From contig PATI01000032.1 of the NCBI GenBank assembly GCA_002712335.1, positions 1 through 39,203 of the forward strand: a stretch of 39,203 nt of DNA, given 5' to 3'. Below are positions 1 through 7,848 of this stretch, one piece after another. This DNA is from Rhodospirillaceae bacterium (GTDB lineage Bacteria; Pseudomonadota; Alphaproteobacteria; MPNO01; UBA2964). Under the pieces are notes generated by a model. The model was not told the DNA's origin and searched no databases. It was given only the letters and a program-made list of their open reading frames with translations. The translations under genes and the position numbers were made by a program. Numbering within the stretch: the stretch's first letter is position 1; each line of letters begins with the position of its first letter.

Positions 1-131
1 GCGTAGTGACGGTTTGCTGGGTCTAAAGGAACAGACATCTCTTGCCCATCAATAGTCGCTTTAACACCCGTGTTTTCGTATGTGTCTTTGTCAACTAAAA
101 TACGATAGTATTGTGCATTTGTAATATTCAT
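1..131 (-). CDS. Partial phage-like hypothetical protein (N-terminal 43 residues)
   Basis: An open frame starts with ATG at 131 and runs off the left edge. The peptide begins MNITNAQYYRILVDK and contains the stretches KATIDGQEMSVPLDPANRHY. This pattern (an N-terminal NITxAQY, then xxKATIDGxxxxVPxDxxNRHY) is one I associate with small proteins from marine tailed phages, often near tail-fibre genes. That is recognition from memory, not a search. The start codon follows the stop of the modE-like gene directly (TAA then ATG), with GGAG about 7 bases upstream inside that gene. No function can be assigned. The gene is foreign to its molybdenum-cofactor neighbours, which suggests a prophage remnant or an assembly join. 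Confidence 0.5.
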   Translation of the reverse strand, partial: MNITNAQYYRILVDKDTYENTGVKATIDGQEMSVPLDPANRHY

Positions 132-443
132 TTAAAGCTCCGCATCTGCATCAAAACCTGTCTTGGTTACGACAGCACCTCCTCCTCCAGTACCGCCTGA
201 ATTTGTTTTAACCAGTGGGATTTTAAAGTCATTATTCATCGCCTCTATCAGGTTCCATGCTCGTCGGTAGGACATACCCATTTGCCTCGCTGCACCAGTG
301 ATAGAGCCAGACTTTTCAACAGCTTCCAAAAGTGCCACCTTACCAGGGCCAAGTGCCACTGCGGTGCCAAGCAGAATTCTTAGTTTCGGCTTTTCTTTCC
401 CTAAATATGTCATGACGGTCTCAAACAACCTCTTATCTTGCAT
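132..443 (-). CDS. modE: ModE-family molybdate-responsive regulator, N-terminal HTH domain only, C-terminus probably truncated
   Basis: The 103-residue protein matches the LysR-like winged-helix domain of ModE. Visible signatures are ALGPGKVALLEAVEKSGSI, the recognition-helix region AARQMGMSYRRAWNLIEAMN, and the wing GGTGGGGAVVTKTG. The molybdate-binding Mop domains are absent, as in other single-domain ModE proteins. Family members normally continue after the wing with a helix of the type xxLLxxYRxIE. Here the protein instead ends in FDADAEL after TKTG, so the last helix looks lost or replaced. It is the last gene of the fdhD, GIY-YIG, mobA operon, starting 2 bases after the mobA stop. A ModE-like palindrome at 2587-2614 upstream of fdhD suggests autoregulation of the operon (inference). 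Family assignment is firm; functionality is uncertain. Confidence 0.85.
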   Translation of the reverse strand: MQDKRLFETVMTYLGKEKPKLRILLGTAVALGPGKVALLEAVEKSGSITGAARQMGMSYRRAWNLIEAMNNDFKIPLVKTNSGGTGGGGAVVTKTGFDADAEL

Positions 444-445
444 CT

Positions 446-1069
446 TTAAGATGTCGATCCAATAAGTTTTTCTGCTATGATTAAATCTTCCTTAGTATTT
501 ACATTGAAAAAAGGATCTATTGGATGAGTTTGCCAATCAATTTTAACTAAATTGTATTTTTGCGTCCATAAATCAACTTTGCGGATGTTCTCTCTAACTA
601 AGGCATCGCGAAGTGCACCCGCCAGGTTTACCGGCCAAAGACCAAACACCGGCTGATCACGTCCACCAGATGAGGCACAACAAAGAGCTCCTTTTTTTAC
701 GTTTGTATCTGACATCATTCGAGACACCATGTCGGTCGGTAAAAAGGGCGCATCACAGGCAAAACTAGCTAGCCAGTTACAATTTGGATGATTAGATTTT
801 AACCACTCCAAGCCTGTGAGTATTCCAGCCAATGGGCCTGAAAAACCGCCTACAACGTCGCTCACTACTGGTAGACCATATCTCTTAAAACGAGAGGGGT
901 TTCCATTCGCATTAAGAATAAGATGTCCTACCTGTGGTTGTACACTCGCAATTACTCTTTCCAGTAAAGTTCTGCCAGCAAGCAACTGCAGACATTTGTC
1001 ACCACCACCCATTCTCCGAGACTGCCCTCCTGCCAATAGCACTCCGCCAATTTCGATTTTATCGTTCAT
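446..1069 (-). CDS. mobA: Molybdenum cofactor guanylyltransferase MobA
   Basis: MobA transfers GMP from GTP to molybdopterin-bound molybdenum to make the guanine dinucleotide cofactor used by enzymes such as formate dehydrogenase. The 207-residue protein has the expected length. The nucleotide-binding signature LAGGQSRRMGGGDK lies near residues 12-25, and an acidic DxPF-type motif (CDAPFLP) lies near residue 105. The ATG at 1069 follows the stop of the GIY-YIG gene by 2 bases and the gene ends 2 bases before modE, so it sits inside a tight leftward operon with fdhD. Co-location with moaA and fdhD supports a role in maturing a bis-MGD molybdoenzyme, although no such enzyme is encoded in the window. 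Confidence 0.93.
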   Translation of the reverse strand: MNDKIEIGGVLLAGGQSRRMGGGDKCLQLLAGRTLLERVIASVQPQVGHLILNANGNPSRFKRYGLPVVSDVVGGFSGPLAGILTGLEWLKSNHPNCNWLASFACDAPFLPTDMVSRMMSDTNVKKGALCCASSGGRDQPVFGLWPVNLAGALRDALVRENIRKVDLWTQKYNLVKIDWQTHPIDPFFNVNTKEDLIIAEKLIGSTS

Positions 1070-1071
1070 TT

Positions 1072-1653
1072 TTACTCATAATCCTGTTGAGCGGTTATGA
1101 CGATTTGTTTTTTTCCTATGGTGTTAATAATAAGTTTTTGGCCTTCTTTGTTAACGCGAGAGTAATCATTGAATATTTGAATATCATGGTCAAACTCACC
1201 TGAAGTAATGTTTTGTATATTTTCTACATCCTCCTGCCTTATTTCTTCAGCTCGCGACTTCAGGACCGATTCGATAAGGAATAAATATTCCTCATCAAAT
1301 CCATCACGCGACAATGCAAAGTAAAATTTAACTCTTTCAGCTTCTGCCAAAGCAAACGGTGCTAATTTTGGCAAGTTATTTAAAAACAAGAAGGGGTGCT
1401 GCAACTCCTTTTGAGCAACCACATGACCCATAGTGTCTCTAAGCATTTGTTTGAATGACAAAACATTTCTAATGTGTTGTTCAAAGCGACTTAACAATTT
1501 CCGGGATTGCCCTATATAAACAACATTCCGTTCATTTTTATAAGTCTTTATCCTTAGGTAAATTCCACTTTCATTTAATTCCCCAATTAAATCTGTCTTA
1601 ATTGGGAAATTACCGGCCCCAATTGGCCCTCTCCAATTGAGTGTTAAATCCAT
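1072..1653 (-). CDS. GIY-YIG domain protein of unknown role
   Basis: The protein has a recognisable GIY-YIG nuclease core: SGIYLRIK, then about 15 residues on VVYIGQS, followed by the SRFEQHI helix that carries the conserved Arg, and a later LIESVL segment with a candidate catalytic Glu. The order matches the family active site (GIY, YIG, Arg, Glu). About 90 further residues follow with no domain I recognise. I prefer the ATG at 1653 (193 residues) because GGGA lies 9 bases upstream. The ATG at 1662 would place that same GGGA against the start codon. The gene lies between fdhD and mobA in one operon, which is an odd place for a nuclease. Its substrate cannot be inferred. Confidence 0.75.
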   Translation of the reverse strand: MDLTLNWRGPIGAGNFPIKTDLIGELNESGIYLRIKTYKNERNVVYIGQSRKLLSRFEQHIRNVLSFKQMLRDTMGHVVAQKELQHPFLFLNNLPKLAPFALAEAERVKFYFALSRDGFDEEYLFLIESVLKSRAEEIRQEDVENIQNITSGEFDHDIQIFNDYSRVNKEGQKLIINTIGKKQIVITAQQDYE

Positions 1654-1692
1654 AAATAACATTCCCTACATGGAGAGTTATGATACTCGAAA

Positions 1693-2517
1693 TTAACCTT
1701 CAATAGTCTTATCAAATATTATCCGTTCTTCACCAGCAAGCGCTATAAATCTTTTACCGCGCGCTCGCCCTACTAAAGTAAGATTTGCCTGGCGGGCTAA
1801 AGAGACTCCCCACGCAGTGAAACCAGAACGAGAAATTAAAATTGGAATCTCCATTTGCACGGTCTTAATAACCATTTCGCTAGTAAGCCGACCTGTAGTA
1901 TAAAACAACTTATTCTCTGGAGAGATATTGTTAATAAACATATAGCCGGCAATTTTATCAACAGCGTTATGGCGCCCGACATCTTCCATATAAACCAATG
2001 CTTTACTCTCTTCACACAGAACACAACCATGAATTGCACCTGCCTCACTATATAAACTAGGCGTTGAATTAATTTTCTTTGAAAGTTGGTAAAGCCAAGA
2101 AACCTTTAGTTCAGCAGTATCGTCTAATTTTATCTCTTCAAACTTTTCAATCACATCACCGAATACTGTGCCAATAGCACAACCCGAAGTTCGGGTTTTT
2201 TTCTTGAGCTTTTGTTCATAGTCGGTTTCTCTCTTTGTCCTTACTACAACAGTATCAATATCTTCATCAAAATCGACAGATGTAATTATATCATCTTTCC
2301 GCAACATGTTTTGATTTATCAAAAAACCAATTGCAAGATAGTCAGGATAATCCCCGATTGTCATCATAGTTACAATTTCTTGTTTGTTTAAGAAAAGCGT
2401 GAGCGGGCGTTCTACCGTCACAGTCTTGTTAACAGTTTTTCCATCTTGATCCACACCGCCTATACATTCGGTCAACCGTGTATCTTTTGGATTTGGAGCT
2501 AAAAGAAAATCACTCAT
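1693..2517 (-). CDS. fdhD: Formate dehydrogenase sulfurtransferase FdhD
   Basis: FdhD takes sulfur from a cysteine desulfurase and passes it to the molybdenum cofactor of formate dehydrogenase, which the enzyme needs for activity. The 274-residue protein shows the family hallmarks: TSGCAIGTVFGD around residue 111, GAIHGCVLC, the signature DVGRHNAVDK, GRLTSEMVIK, ISRSGFTAWGVSLAR and the C-terminal LVGRARGKRF. The loop that in E. coli carries a CxxC pair has a single cysteine here (C113). The gene heads a leftward operon with a GIY-YIG gene, mobA and modE, and is divergent from moaA across 132 bases that hold a ModE-like palindrome. No formate dehydrogenase subunit is in the window. Confidence 0.93.
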   Translation of the reverse strand: MSDFLLAPNPKDTRLTECIGGVDQDGKTVNKTVTVERPLTLFLNKQEIVTMMTIGDYPDYLAIGFLINQNMLRKDDIITSVDFDEDIDTVVVRTKRETDYEQKLKKKTRTSGCAIGTVFGDVIEKFEEIKLDDTAELKVSWLYQLSKKINSTPSLYSEAGAIHGCVLCEESKALVYMEDVGRHNAVDKIAGYMFINNISPENKLFYTTGRLTSEMVIKTVQMEIPILISRSGFTAWGVSLARQANLTLVGRARGKRFIALAGEERIIFDKTIEG

Positions 2518-2586
2518 CTGTTACTTATGGACTCTCAGGCAAATATGGGCAATAGAATTAATTGTGGCCTTTATTTTTCAAACAAA

Positions 2587-2614
2587 AGCGCTATATTCGG
2601 TTATATATAACGCT
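2587..2614. promoter_or_regulatory. ModE-type operator candidate between fdhD and moaA
   Basis: Two 10-base arms, AGCGCTATAT and ATATAACGCT, are inverted repeats with one mismatch, separated by 8 bases. The arms resemble the known ModE operator pattern of CGNTATAT and ATATANCG half-sites around a 6-8 base spacer (pattern recalled from the E. coli ModE literature). The site is in the only shared regulatory region of two divergent molybdenum-cofactor transcription units, one of which ends in a ModE-family gene. It lies 36 bases before the moaA ATG and 70 bases before the fdhD ATG, so it could control both. Promoter elements around it are not clear enough to place. Confidence 0.6.
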
Positions 2615-2649
2615 TATCTTATATATTTGACTATTTTAGGGACACTTTA

Positions 2650-3654
2650 ATGGACGGTCCTCTCATTGACCCACATGGACGCACCGTAGATTATCTAAGG
2701 GTATCGGTTACCGACCGGTGCGATTTCCGCTGCGTATACTGCATGTCAGAAGATATGAGTTTCCTGCCTAAAAAAGATGTTTTATCACTTGAAGAAATAG
2801 AGTTGATTTGCTCCGCCTTTATCTCCCGAGGAGTGAAAAGATTGCGTTTGACCGGTGGAGAACCTCTTGTTCGACGCAATGTAATGTGGCTATTTCGTAA
2901 GTTGTCTCGCCATCTGAAAACGGGGACCCTTGAAGAGCTAACGATTACTACAAATGGGAGTCAGCTCGAACGATTCGCAGATGAACTTTCGGATATTGGT
3001 ATAAGACGTATCAATGTGTCTTTGGATACACTTGATCCTGAAAAATTTTCTGAAATCACGCGATGGGGTCGTTTAAATAATGTTAAGCGTGGTCTCGAAG
3101 TGGCAAAGCGAGCGAACATCAAGATCAAAATTAATACCGTGGCCTTGAGGGGTGTGAATGATAATGAGTTTGACAACCTAATTAGTTGGTGCGGCGATGA
3201 GGGATTCGATCTCACCTTCATTGAAGTAATGCCTATGGGAGAAATTGGCGACAGTGCGCGACTTGATCAATACATGCCTTTGTCAATGGTGCGTGCTCAG
3301 CTTAACAACAGCTGGACGCTTAAAGATATTGGTTACAAAACAGCCGGCCCTGCCCGGTATGTTGAGGTCAAGGAGACAGGCGGAAGAATTGGCTTTATAA
3401 CTCCAATGACTCACAACTTTTGCGAAACCTGTAACCGTGTGCGCCTGACCTGTACTGGTATGCTATATATGTGTCTTGGGCAGGAAGATCGCGCTGATTT
3501 AAGAACCGCGGTTAAAACCGATGATGGCGGTGATAGCCTGATGGCCGCTATCGATGAGGCCATCGGCCGAAAACCCAAAGGACATGACTTTATAATAGAC
3601 CGTAGAAGGCAAGACCCTTCTAACCCTCGCCATATGAGTGTCACGGGTGGATAA
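2650..3654 (+). CDS. moaA: GTP 3',8-cyclase MoaA (molybdenum cofactor biosynthesis)
   Basis: MoaA is a radical SAM enzyme that, with MoaC, converts GTP toward cyclic pyranopterin monophosphate, the first step of molybdenum cofactor synthesis. The 334-residue protein has the N-terminal cluster motif CxxxCxxC at C24, C28 and C31, followed by LTGGEPLVR. The C-terminal [4Fe-4S] site is C258, C261 and C275 (CETC, then 13 residues, then C). The last two residues are Gly-Gly, as is typical and functionally required in the family. GGGA precedes the ATG by about 8 bases. It is divergent from fdhD and shares the ModE-like box. No moaC, moaD or moaE is present in the window. Confidence 0.96.
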   Translation: MDGPLIDPHGRTVDYLRVSVTDRCDFRCVYCMSEDMSFLPKKDVLSLEEIELICSAFISRGVKRLRLTGGEPLVRRNVMWLFRKLSRHLKTGTLEELTITTNGSQLERFADELSDIGIRRINVSLDTLDPEKFSEITRWGRLNNVKRGLEVAKRANIKIKINTVALRGVNDNEFDNLISWCGDEGFDLTFIEVMPMGEIGDSARLDQYMPLSMVRAQLNNSWTLKDIGYKTAGPARYVEVKETGGRIGFITPMTHNFCETCNRVRLTCTGMLYMCLGQEDRADLRTAVKTDDGGDSLMAAIDEAIGRKPKGHDFIIDRRRQDPSNPRHMSVTGG

Positions 3655-3779
3655 TTTGACGAAAATTAATTTTCATTTAAGACACCTGCGACAACATGGC
3701 CTCTTAACATTTGAGGGAAAAGTAGGTCAGATATTATGAAAAAATATTTCTGTTAGCCAATTAAAACTGGAAATATGGG

Positions 3780-4994
3780 ATGGACTACGAAAATTTTTTC
3801 AGCGAAGAAATAAAAAAGCTCAAAGCAGAAGGAAACTATCGCATATTTGCTGAGCTAGAACGTCATGCCGGGTATTTTCCAGACGCTAGTCGTCATATCG
3901 ATAATAAGAAAAATGAAGTTACCGTGTGGTGCAGTAACGACTACCTTGGGATGGGCCAACATCCGGATGTCCTACAAACCATGAAAAATACGATCGATCA
4001 AGTTGGGGCCGGGTCCGGTGGAACTCGTAATATTTCAGGGACAACCCATCAGCATGTGATGCTTGAACGAGAACTAGCAAACTTACACCGCAAGGAGGCG
4101 GCACTGCTTTTTACTTCTGGCTATGTTGCTAACGATGCAGCACTGTCAACATTGGCGTCTCAAATGCCTAACTGCGTTCTCCTTTCTGATGAATACAATC
4201 ATGCATCGATGATTGCAGGGGTGCGCAATAGCCGTGCAGAAAAAAGAATTTTTAAACACAATAACGTCAACCACCTCGAGGAACTACTCAGAACGATTGA
4301 ACCTGAGCACCCTAAAATTATTGTTTTTGAATCTATCTATTCTATGGATGGCGATATTGCTCCAATCGCCGAAATTTGCGAACTCGCCGAAAAATACAAT
4401 GCCATGACATATATCGATGAGGTCCATGCGGTTGGCATGTATGGACCCCGAGGTGGTGGCGTTGCCGAACGTGACGGGCAAATGGATAGGATTACCATCG
4501 TCCAAGGAACATTAGCAAAGGCTTTCGGTGTTGTAGGAGGCTATATTGCAGCATCAGAAAAAATTATTGATTTTATTCGTTCAAAAGCGAGTGGCTTCAT
4601 TTTCACGACCTCGTTACCACCCGCCATTGCCGCCGCAGCGATGGCCAGTGTCTGCCATGTTAGAGACGAGGGAAAAACAAAAAGAGAAAAACATCAGGAA
4701 CGAGTCGCGAAGCTTAAAAATCTTTTAGAACAAGCCGGGTTACCTATTATGCCCAGCGTTTCACATATTGTTCCAATTATGGTGGGAGATCCAATAATCT
4801 GCAAACAGGTCACAGATGACCTCCTAGATCGCTATGGAATTTATGTACAACCGATTAATTATCCAACCGTACCCAAAGGTACCGAGAGACTGCGCCTTAC
4901 CCCGTCCCCTATACATACCGATGAGGATATGAACCATCTTGTAAAAGCGCTTGTCGAAATTTGGGGGCGACTTGCACTCAAATGGGCCGCGTAA
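3780..4994 (+). CDS. hemA: 5-aminolevulinate synthase HemA (C4 pathway)
   Basis: This PLP enzyme condenses glycine and succinyl-CoA to 5-aminolevulinate, the first step of heme synthesis in alphaproteobacteria. The 404-residue length matches the family. Visible motifs are the N-terminal [15 protein letters not shown], the glycine-rich [13 protein letters not shown], the cofactor Asp in [16 protein letters not shown], and GTLAKAFG with the Schiff-base Lys at residue 247. The C4 enzyme is one of the better class markers in this window. A start at 3780 gives the usual N-terminus and has a weak GGA upstream. The 125 bases before it hold no other gene. They include a perfect 14-base AT-rich palindrome at 3661-3674 of unknown meaning and no clear FNR or FixK box. 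Confidence 0.96.
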   Translation: MDYENFFSEEIKKLKAEGNYRIFAELERHAGYFPDASRHIDNKKNEVTVWCSNDYLGMGQHPDVLQTMKNTIDQVGAGSGGTRNISGTTHQHVMLERELANLHRKEAALLFTSGYVANDAALSTLASQMPNCVLLSDEYNHASMIAGVRNSRAEKRIFKHNNVNHLEELLRTIEPEHPKIIVFESIYSMDGDIAPIAEICELAEKYNAMTYIDEVHAVGMYGPRGGGVAERDGQMDRITIVQGTLAKAFGVVGGYIAASEKIIDFIRSKASGFIFTTSLPPAIAAAAMASVCHVRDEGKTKREKHQERVAKLKNLLEQAGLPIMPSVSHIVPIMVGDPIICKQVTDDLLDRYGIYVQPINYPTVPKGTERLRLTPSPIHTDEDMNHLVKALVEIWGRLALKWAA

Positions 4995-5045
4995 CTCTCC
5001 CTTTTTAAGCTAAAATCTAAATCTTAACCGACAAATTAAGCCCCT

Positions 5046-5585
5046 ATGAAACCAGCAAAAAAATCTTCAGGGCACATTCTACCTGATGTATTGGCGCGTG
5101 ATTTAAAGATCATTTTTTGCGGCAGCGCTGCAAGTTCGATCTCAGCTCGAGAAAAAGCCTACTATGCTGGCACTGGCAATAAATTCTGGACTACTATTTT
5201 CGATATCGGACTTACACCTCGAGTACTAATACCCCAAGATTATTTTATGCTTCTTGATTTTGGTGTTGGATTAACTGACATCGCAAAAACGATTTACGGA
5301 AGTGATCAATCGATTCCAAAGGAAGCTGACGACCCTAAACGCCTTCATAAATTGATTTGCGAAATGCAACCGACAGTCATTGCGTTTGTTGGGAAAAGAG
5401 CCGCCAAGGCATTTTACAGCTCAGAATTTAATAAAAAATCTGTTAACTATGGCCTTCAAAAGGAATGCATTGGGCGGACTGCCCTTTACGCTCTCCCTTC
5501 TCCATCTGGTCTTGCAAAGCGATATTGGAACCTTAACCCTTGGCAAGAAATGGCAAATTTCGTCAACAAATCTTCTACAAAATAA
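5046..5585 (+). CDS. mug: Mug/TDG-type mismatch-specific uracil-DNA glycosylase
   Basis: The 179-residue protein belongs to the uracil-DNA glycosylase superfamily of the Mug/TDG kind, which excises U or damaged bases opposite G. Motif 1 reads CGSAASS (residues 25-31), followed by YYAGTGNKFW (39-48), and motif 2 is LPSPSGLAKRYW (150-161). E. coli Mug has GINPG at motif 1, where Asn18 helps activate the water. Here Ala-Ala stands in that position, so specificity or rate may differ from the textbook enzyme. The gene is 51 bases after hemA and overlaps the convergent RidA gene by 11 bases at their 3' ends. The superfamily call is secure; exact substrate is not. Confidence 0.82.
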   Translation: MKPAKKSSGHILPDVLARDLKIIFCGSAASSISAREKAYYAGTGNKFWTTIFDIGLTPRVLIPQDYFMLLDFGVGLTDIAKTIYGSDQSIPKEADDPKRLHKLICEMQPTVIAFVGKRAAKAFYSSEFNKKSVNYGLQKECIGRTALYALPSPSGLAKRYWNLNPWQEMANFVNKSSTK

Positions 5586-6048
5586 GAAAATCTGCTTCTA
5601 CCTCAATAGCTACATTGAATGGCATTGATGACACGCCGGCTACGGTCCGAGCATGGGCTCCTATTTCTTCACCAAATACCTCCACCATTAATTCTGAAGC
5701 CCCATTAACCACACCGGCGACTTCAGCTAAATCTGGCGTTACATTAACATAGCCCTTTAATTTTGCTACTTTTAGGACACGATCCAGATCGCCTGCTAAT
5801 GCTTTCTTTGCATGTGCAATTACATTGAGTGCCGACATTCTTGCTGCCTCATATCCCTCATCAACACTGAACTCTCTGCCCACCTTTCCTATAAAAGGGA
5901 GATCACCATTCCACTGAGGAACTTGGCCGGAAATATATAAAAAGGGTCCTGCTATATTTGATCCTTTGATTTTTGCTACTTTAGGTTCAAGAGGATCAGG
6001 TAAAACTATGCCCAATTCTTGAAGTCTCGTTTCTACGACACCTGCCAT
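5575..6048 (-). CDS. RidA/YjgF family protein, YjgH-like subgroup
   Basis: The 157-residue protein has the RidA (YjgF/YER057c/UK114) fold: GPFLYISGQVPQWNGD, the central helices around EGYEAARMSALNVIAHAKKAL, and the C-terminal active-site strand HARTVAGVSSMPFNVAIEVEADF with the conserved Arg and Glu. The longer N-terminus and the VNVTPDLAEVAGVVNGASELM region place it with the YjgH-like branch rather than canonical RidA. RidA proteins hydrolyse reactive enamine or imine intermediates, but the physiological substrate of this branch is not established. It is monocistronic on the minus strand. Its stop (5575-5577) lies inside the last codons of mug. Confidence 0.88.
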   Translation of the reverse strand: MAGVVETRLQELGIVLPDPLEPKVAKIKGSNIAGPFLYISGQVPQWNGDLPFIGKVGREFSVDEGYEAARMSALNVIAHAKKALAGDLDRVLKVAKLKGYVNVTPDLAEVAGVVNGASELMVEVFGEEIGAHARTVAGVSSMPFNVAIEVEADFLIL

Positions 6049-6186
6049 TTACTCCTCCATCAAAATTTATCGTTAACATATTTTACAAAACCGGACTTAA
6101 ATTATAGTAAATTACCCATGATTTTGTTTAAATATCTTTTACATTTATGATGTCGACTTCAAAAATAAGATAGATGCACAAACACC

Positions 6187-6423
6187 ATGAATTCACCAAT
6201 AAAACGTTCAGTAGTTATTTCAGGGCATCAGACCAGTGTCTCTCTAGAAGGCCCATTTTGGGAAGCTCTTAATCAAATTGCAGTGGAACGCAATACATCA
6301 ATCAACAGATTGATTACGGAAATTGATAGAAAACGAAAGAACAATTTATCATCGGCATTACGGGTTTTTGTGCTGACTAACCTCAAAAACCAATTAAAAA
6401 CTTTTCAAGCAAAAACTCTTTAA
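6187..6423 (+). CDS. Small ribbon-helix-helix protein (RHH_4-like)
   Basis: This 78-residue protein reads KRSVVISGHQTSVSLEGPFW, then an ALNQIAVERNTSINRLITEID segment and a final NLSSALRVFVL. That is the pattern of the alphaproteobacterial ribbon-helix-helix family (Pfam RHH_4 as I recall it): a beta strand for DNA contact, then two helices. Such proteins are thought to bind DNA as dimers, but targets are generally unknown. It is a single gene, with 138 bases before it shared with the divergent RidA gene, and it is convergent with the FAD oxidase across 45 AT-rich bases. No operator could be recognised. Confidence 0.82.
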   Translation: MNSPIKRSVVISGHQTSVSLEGPFWEALNQIAVERNTSINRLITEIDRKRKNNLSSALRVFVLTNLKNQLKTFQAKTL

Positions 6424-6468
6424 ATTAATAAAAACTTTATTATTATCCAGTCTAAGCCCCTAATAAAT

Positions 6469-7848
6469 TTAAGTATTACAATAATCAGAATCTAAAACCT
6501 TACCTGGATTCATTATATTGCAAGGGTCTAGCGTGTGCTTGATGTCATGCATAATTCCTAAAGCTTCTCCAAACTCTGTATCTAAATAGTCTTTCTTTCC
6601 AATCCCAATACCATGTTCACCGGAGCACGTACCCCCCATCGCTATAACGTGCGAGATCATGCGGTGATTAATTTGACGCGCGATATTCTGTTCTTCAGGA
6701 TATTTCGGATCAATCAAAAAAATTACATGAAAATTTCCATCACCAACATGCCCCACTATTGTTGCAGTTGCTCGGCTTTTTTCGATATCTAACCGTGTAT
6801 TCTCTATGCATTCTGCGAGCCTCGAAACAGGGACACAGGCATCAGTGGACCAGGCCCGCGCACCAGGTTTTAAGGCAAGCGCAGCATACAATGCGTCATG
6901 ACGGGCCTGCCAAAGATGAGTTCTCTCTTCTGTTTTTTCGGCCCACCTAAAGCTTTCACCCCCGAGGCTTTTTGCAATCCCCTCGACAGTCTCCGCCTGC
7001 TCACGAACACCTGCTGTTGATCCATGGAATTCAAAAAATAAAGTAGGTGCTTCTGGAAGGTTTAAAGATGAATAATTATTGCAGGCTCGAATTTGTAACT
7101 TGTCAAGCAACTCAATTCGAGCAACTGGGACTCCGTACTGGATTGAAGAAACAGAACAGCTTACCGCCGCTTTGACAGACGGAAATGAACATATCGCCAC
7201 TGTGGTCGCTTCTGGTATTCCATGTAAACGAAGGGTGATTTCAGTAATGACTCCTAATGTCCCTTCAGCTCCGACAAACAAACGTGTTAGGTCATAACCT
7301 GCTGCTGATTTCCTTGCCCGCCCGCCGGTCTTAATTACTTTACCATTAGCCAATACGACCCGTACATTTAATACATTTTCTCGCATGGTTCCGTATCTAA
7401 CAGAATTCGTGCCTGACGCCCTAGTGGAAGTCATTCCTCCAATGGTTGCATCAGCACCTGGATCAACTGGGAAAAATAGACCTGTCTCACGAATTTGAGA
7501 GTTGAGCTGCATACGAGTGACCCCAGCCTGGACAGTGACATCCTGATCTTCACCATTAACCCTAAGTACTTGGTTCATCGCTGACATCTCGATACAAACA
7601 CCACCATGTATTGCTAAAATACCCCCCTCAAGAGATGTGCCCGCTCCAAAGGGAATAATGGGCGTCCGATATCTTGAACACAAACTCACAATCTTAGAGA
7701 TTTCTTGCTCTGAAACCGGCCTTACTACAGCATCAGGTATTTTTGGGGGATGGTAGGACTCATCTTGAGAGAATTGGAGTCTGCTACCTTCGGATGTAGA
7801 TAACCTGTCACCCAAAATAACCTCGAGATCCTCAAGTAATTCCTTCAA
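6469..7848 (-). CDS. FAD-linked oxidase, D-lactate dehydrogenase/GlcD family
   Basis: The 459-residue protein has the PCMH-type FAD domain in the first half (PIIPFGAGTSLEGG near residue 66, VDPGADATIGGMTSTRASGTNSVRYG near 130, GYDLTRLFVGAEGTLGVITE near 190). Its FAD_oxidase_C domain contains HVGDGNFH and the terminal SGEHGIGIGKK and DPCNIMNPGK. This is the D-lactate/glycolate/2-hydroxyacid dehydrogenase group; the exact hydroxyacid cannot be read from sequence. The first usable start in frame is TTG at 7848, preceded by an in-frame stop. An ATG at 7862 would give a natural MSKES-LKELLEDL N-terminus if one base were added, so a single-base deletion is possible. It lies 179 bases downstream of a RidA gene on the same strand. 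Confidence 0.9.
   Translation of the reverse strand: MKELLEDLEVILGDRLSTSEGSRLQFSQDESYHPPKIPDAVVRPVSEQEISKIVSLCSRYRTPIIPFGAGTSLEGGILAIHGGVCIEMSAMNQVLRVNGEDQDVTVQAGVTRMQLNSQIRETGLFFPVDPGADATIGGMTSTRASGTNSVRYGTMRENVLNVRVVLANGKVIKTGGRARKSAAGYDLTRLFVGAEGTLGVITEITLRLHGIPEATTVAICSFPSVKAAVSCSVSSIQYGVPVARIELLDKLQIRACNNYSSLNLPEAPTLFFEFHGSTAGVREQAETVEGIAKSLGGESFRWAEKTEERTHLWQARHDALYAALALKPGARAWSTDACVPVSRLAECIENTRLDIEKSRATATIVGHVGDGNFHVIFLIDPKYPEEQNIARQINHRMISHVIAMGGTCSGEHGIGIGKKDYLDTEFGEALGIMHDIKHTLDPCNIMNPGKVLDSDYCNT

Noticed and set aside
816..1203. Plus-strand frames of 89-94 codons opposite mobA and the GIY-YIG gene
   Set aside because: They are shadows of well-supported minus-strand genes, with no recognisable domain or ribosome site.
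3661..3674. GAAAATTAATTTTC palindrome after moaA as an FNR/FixK-type site for hemA
   Set aside because: It lacks the TTGAT-N4-ATCAA pattern, and AT-rich palindromes of this size are common by chance.
6424..6468. AATAAA/TTTATT stem as a bidirectional terminator between the RHH gene and the oxidase
   Set aside because: It is six A/T pairs with a 3-base loop and no G/C pairs, too weak to call.
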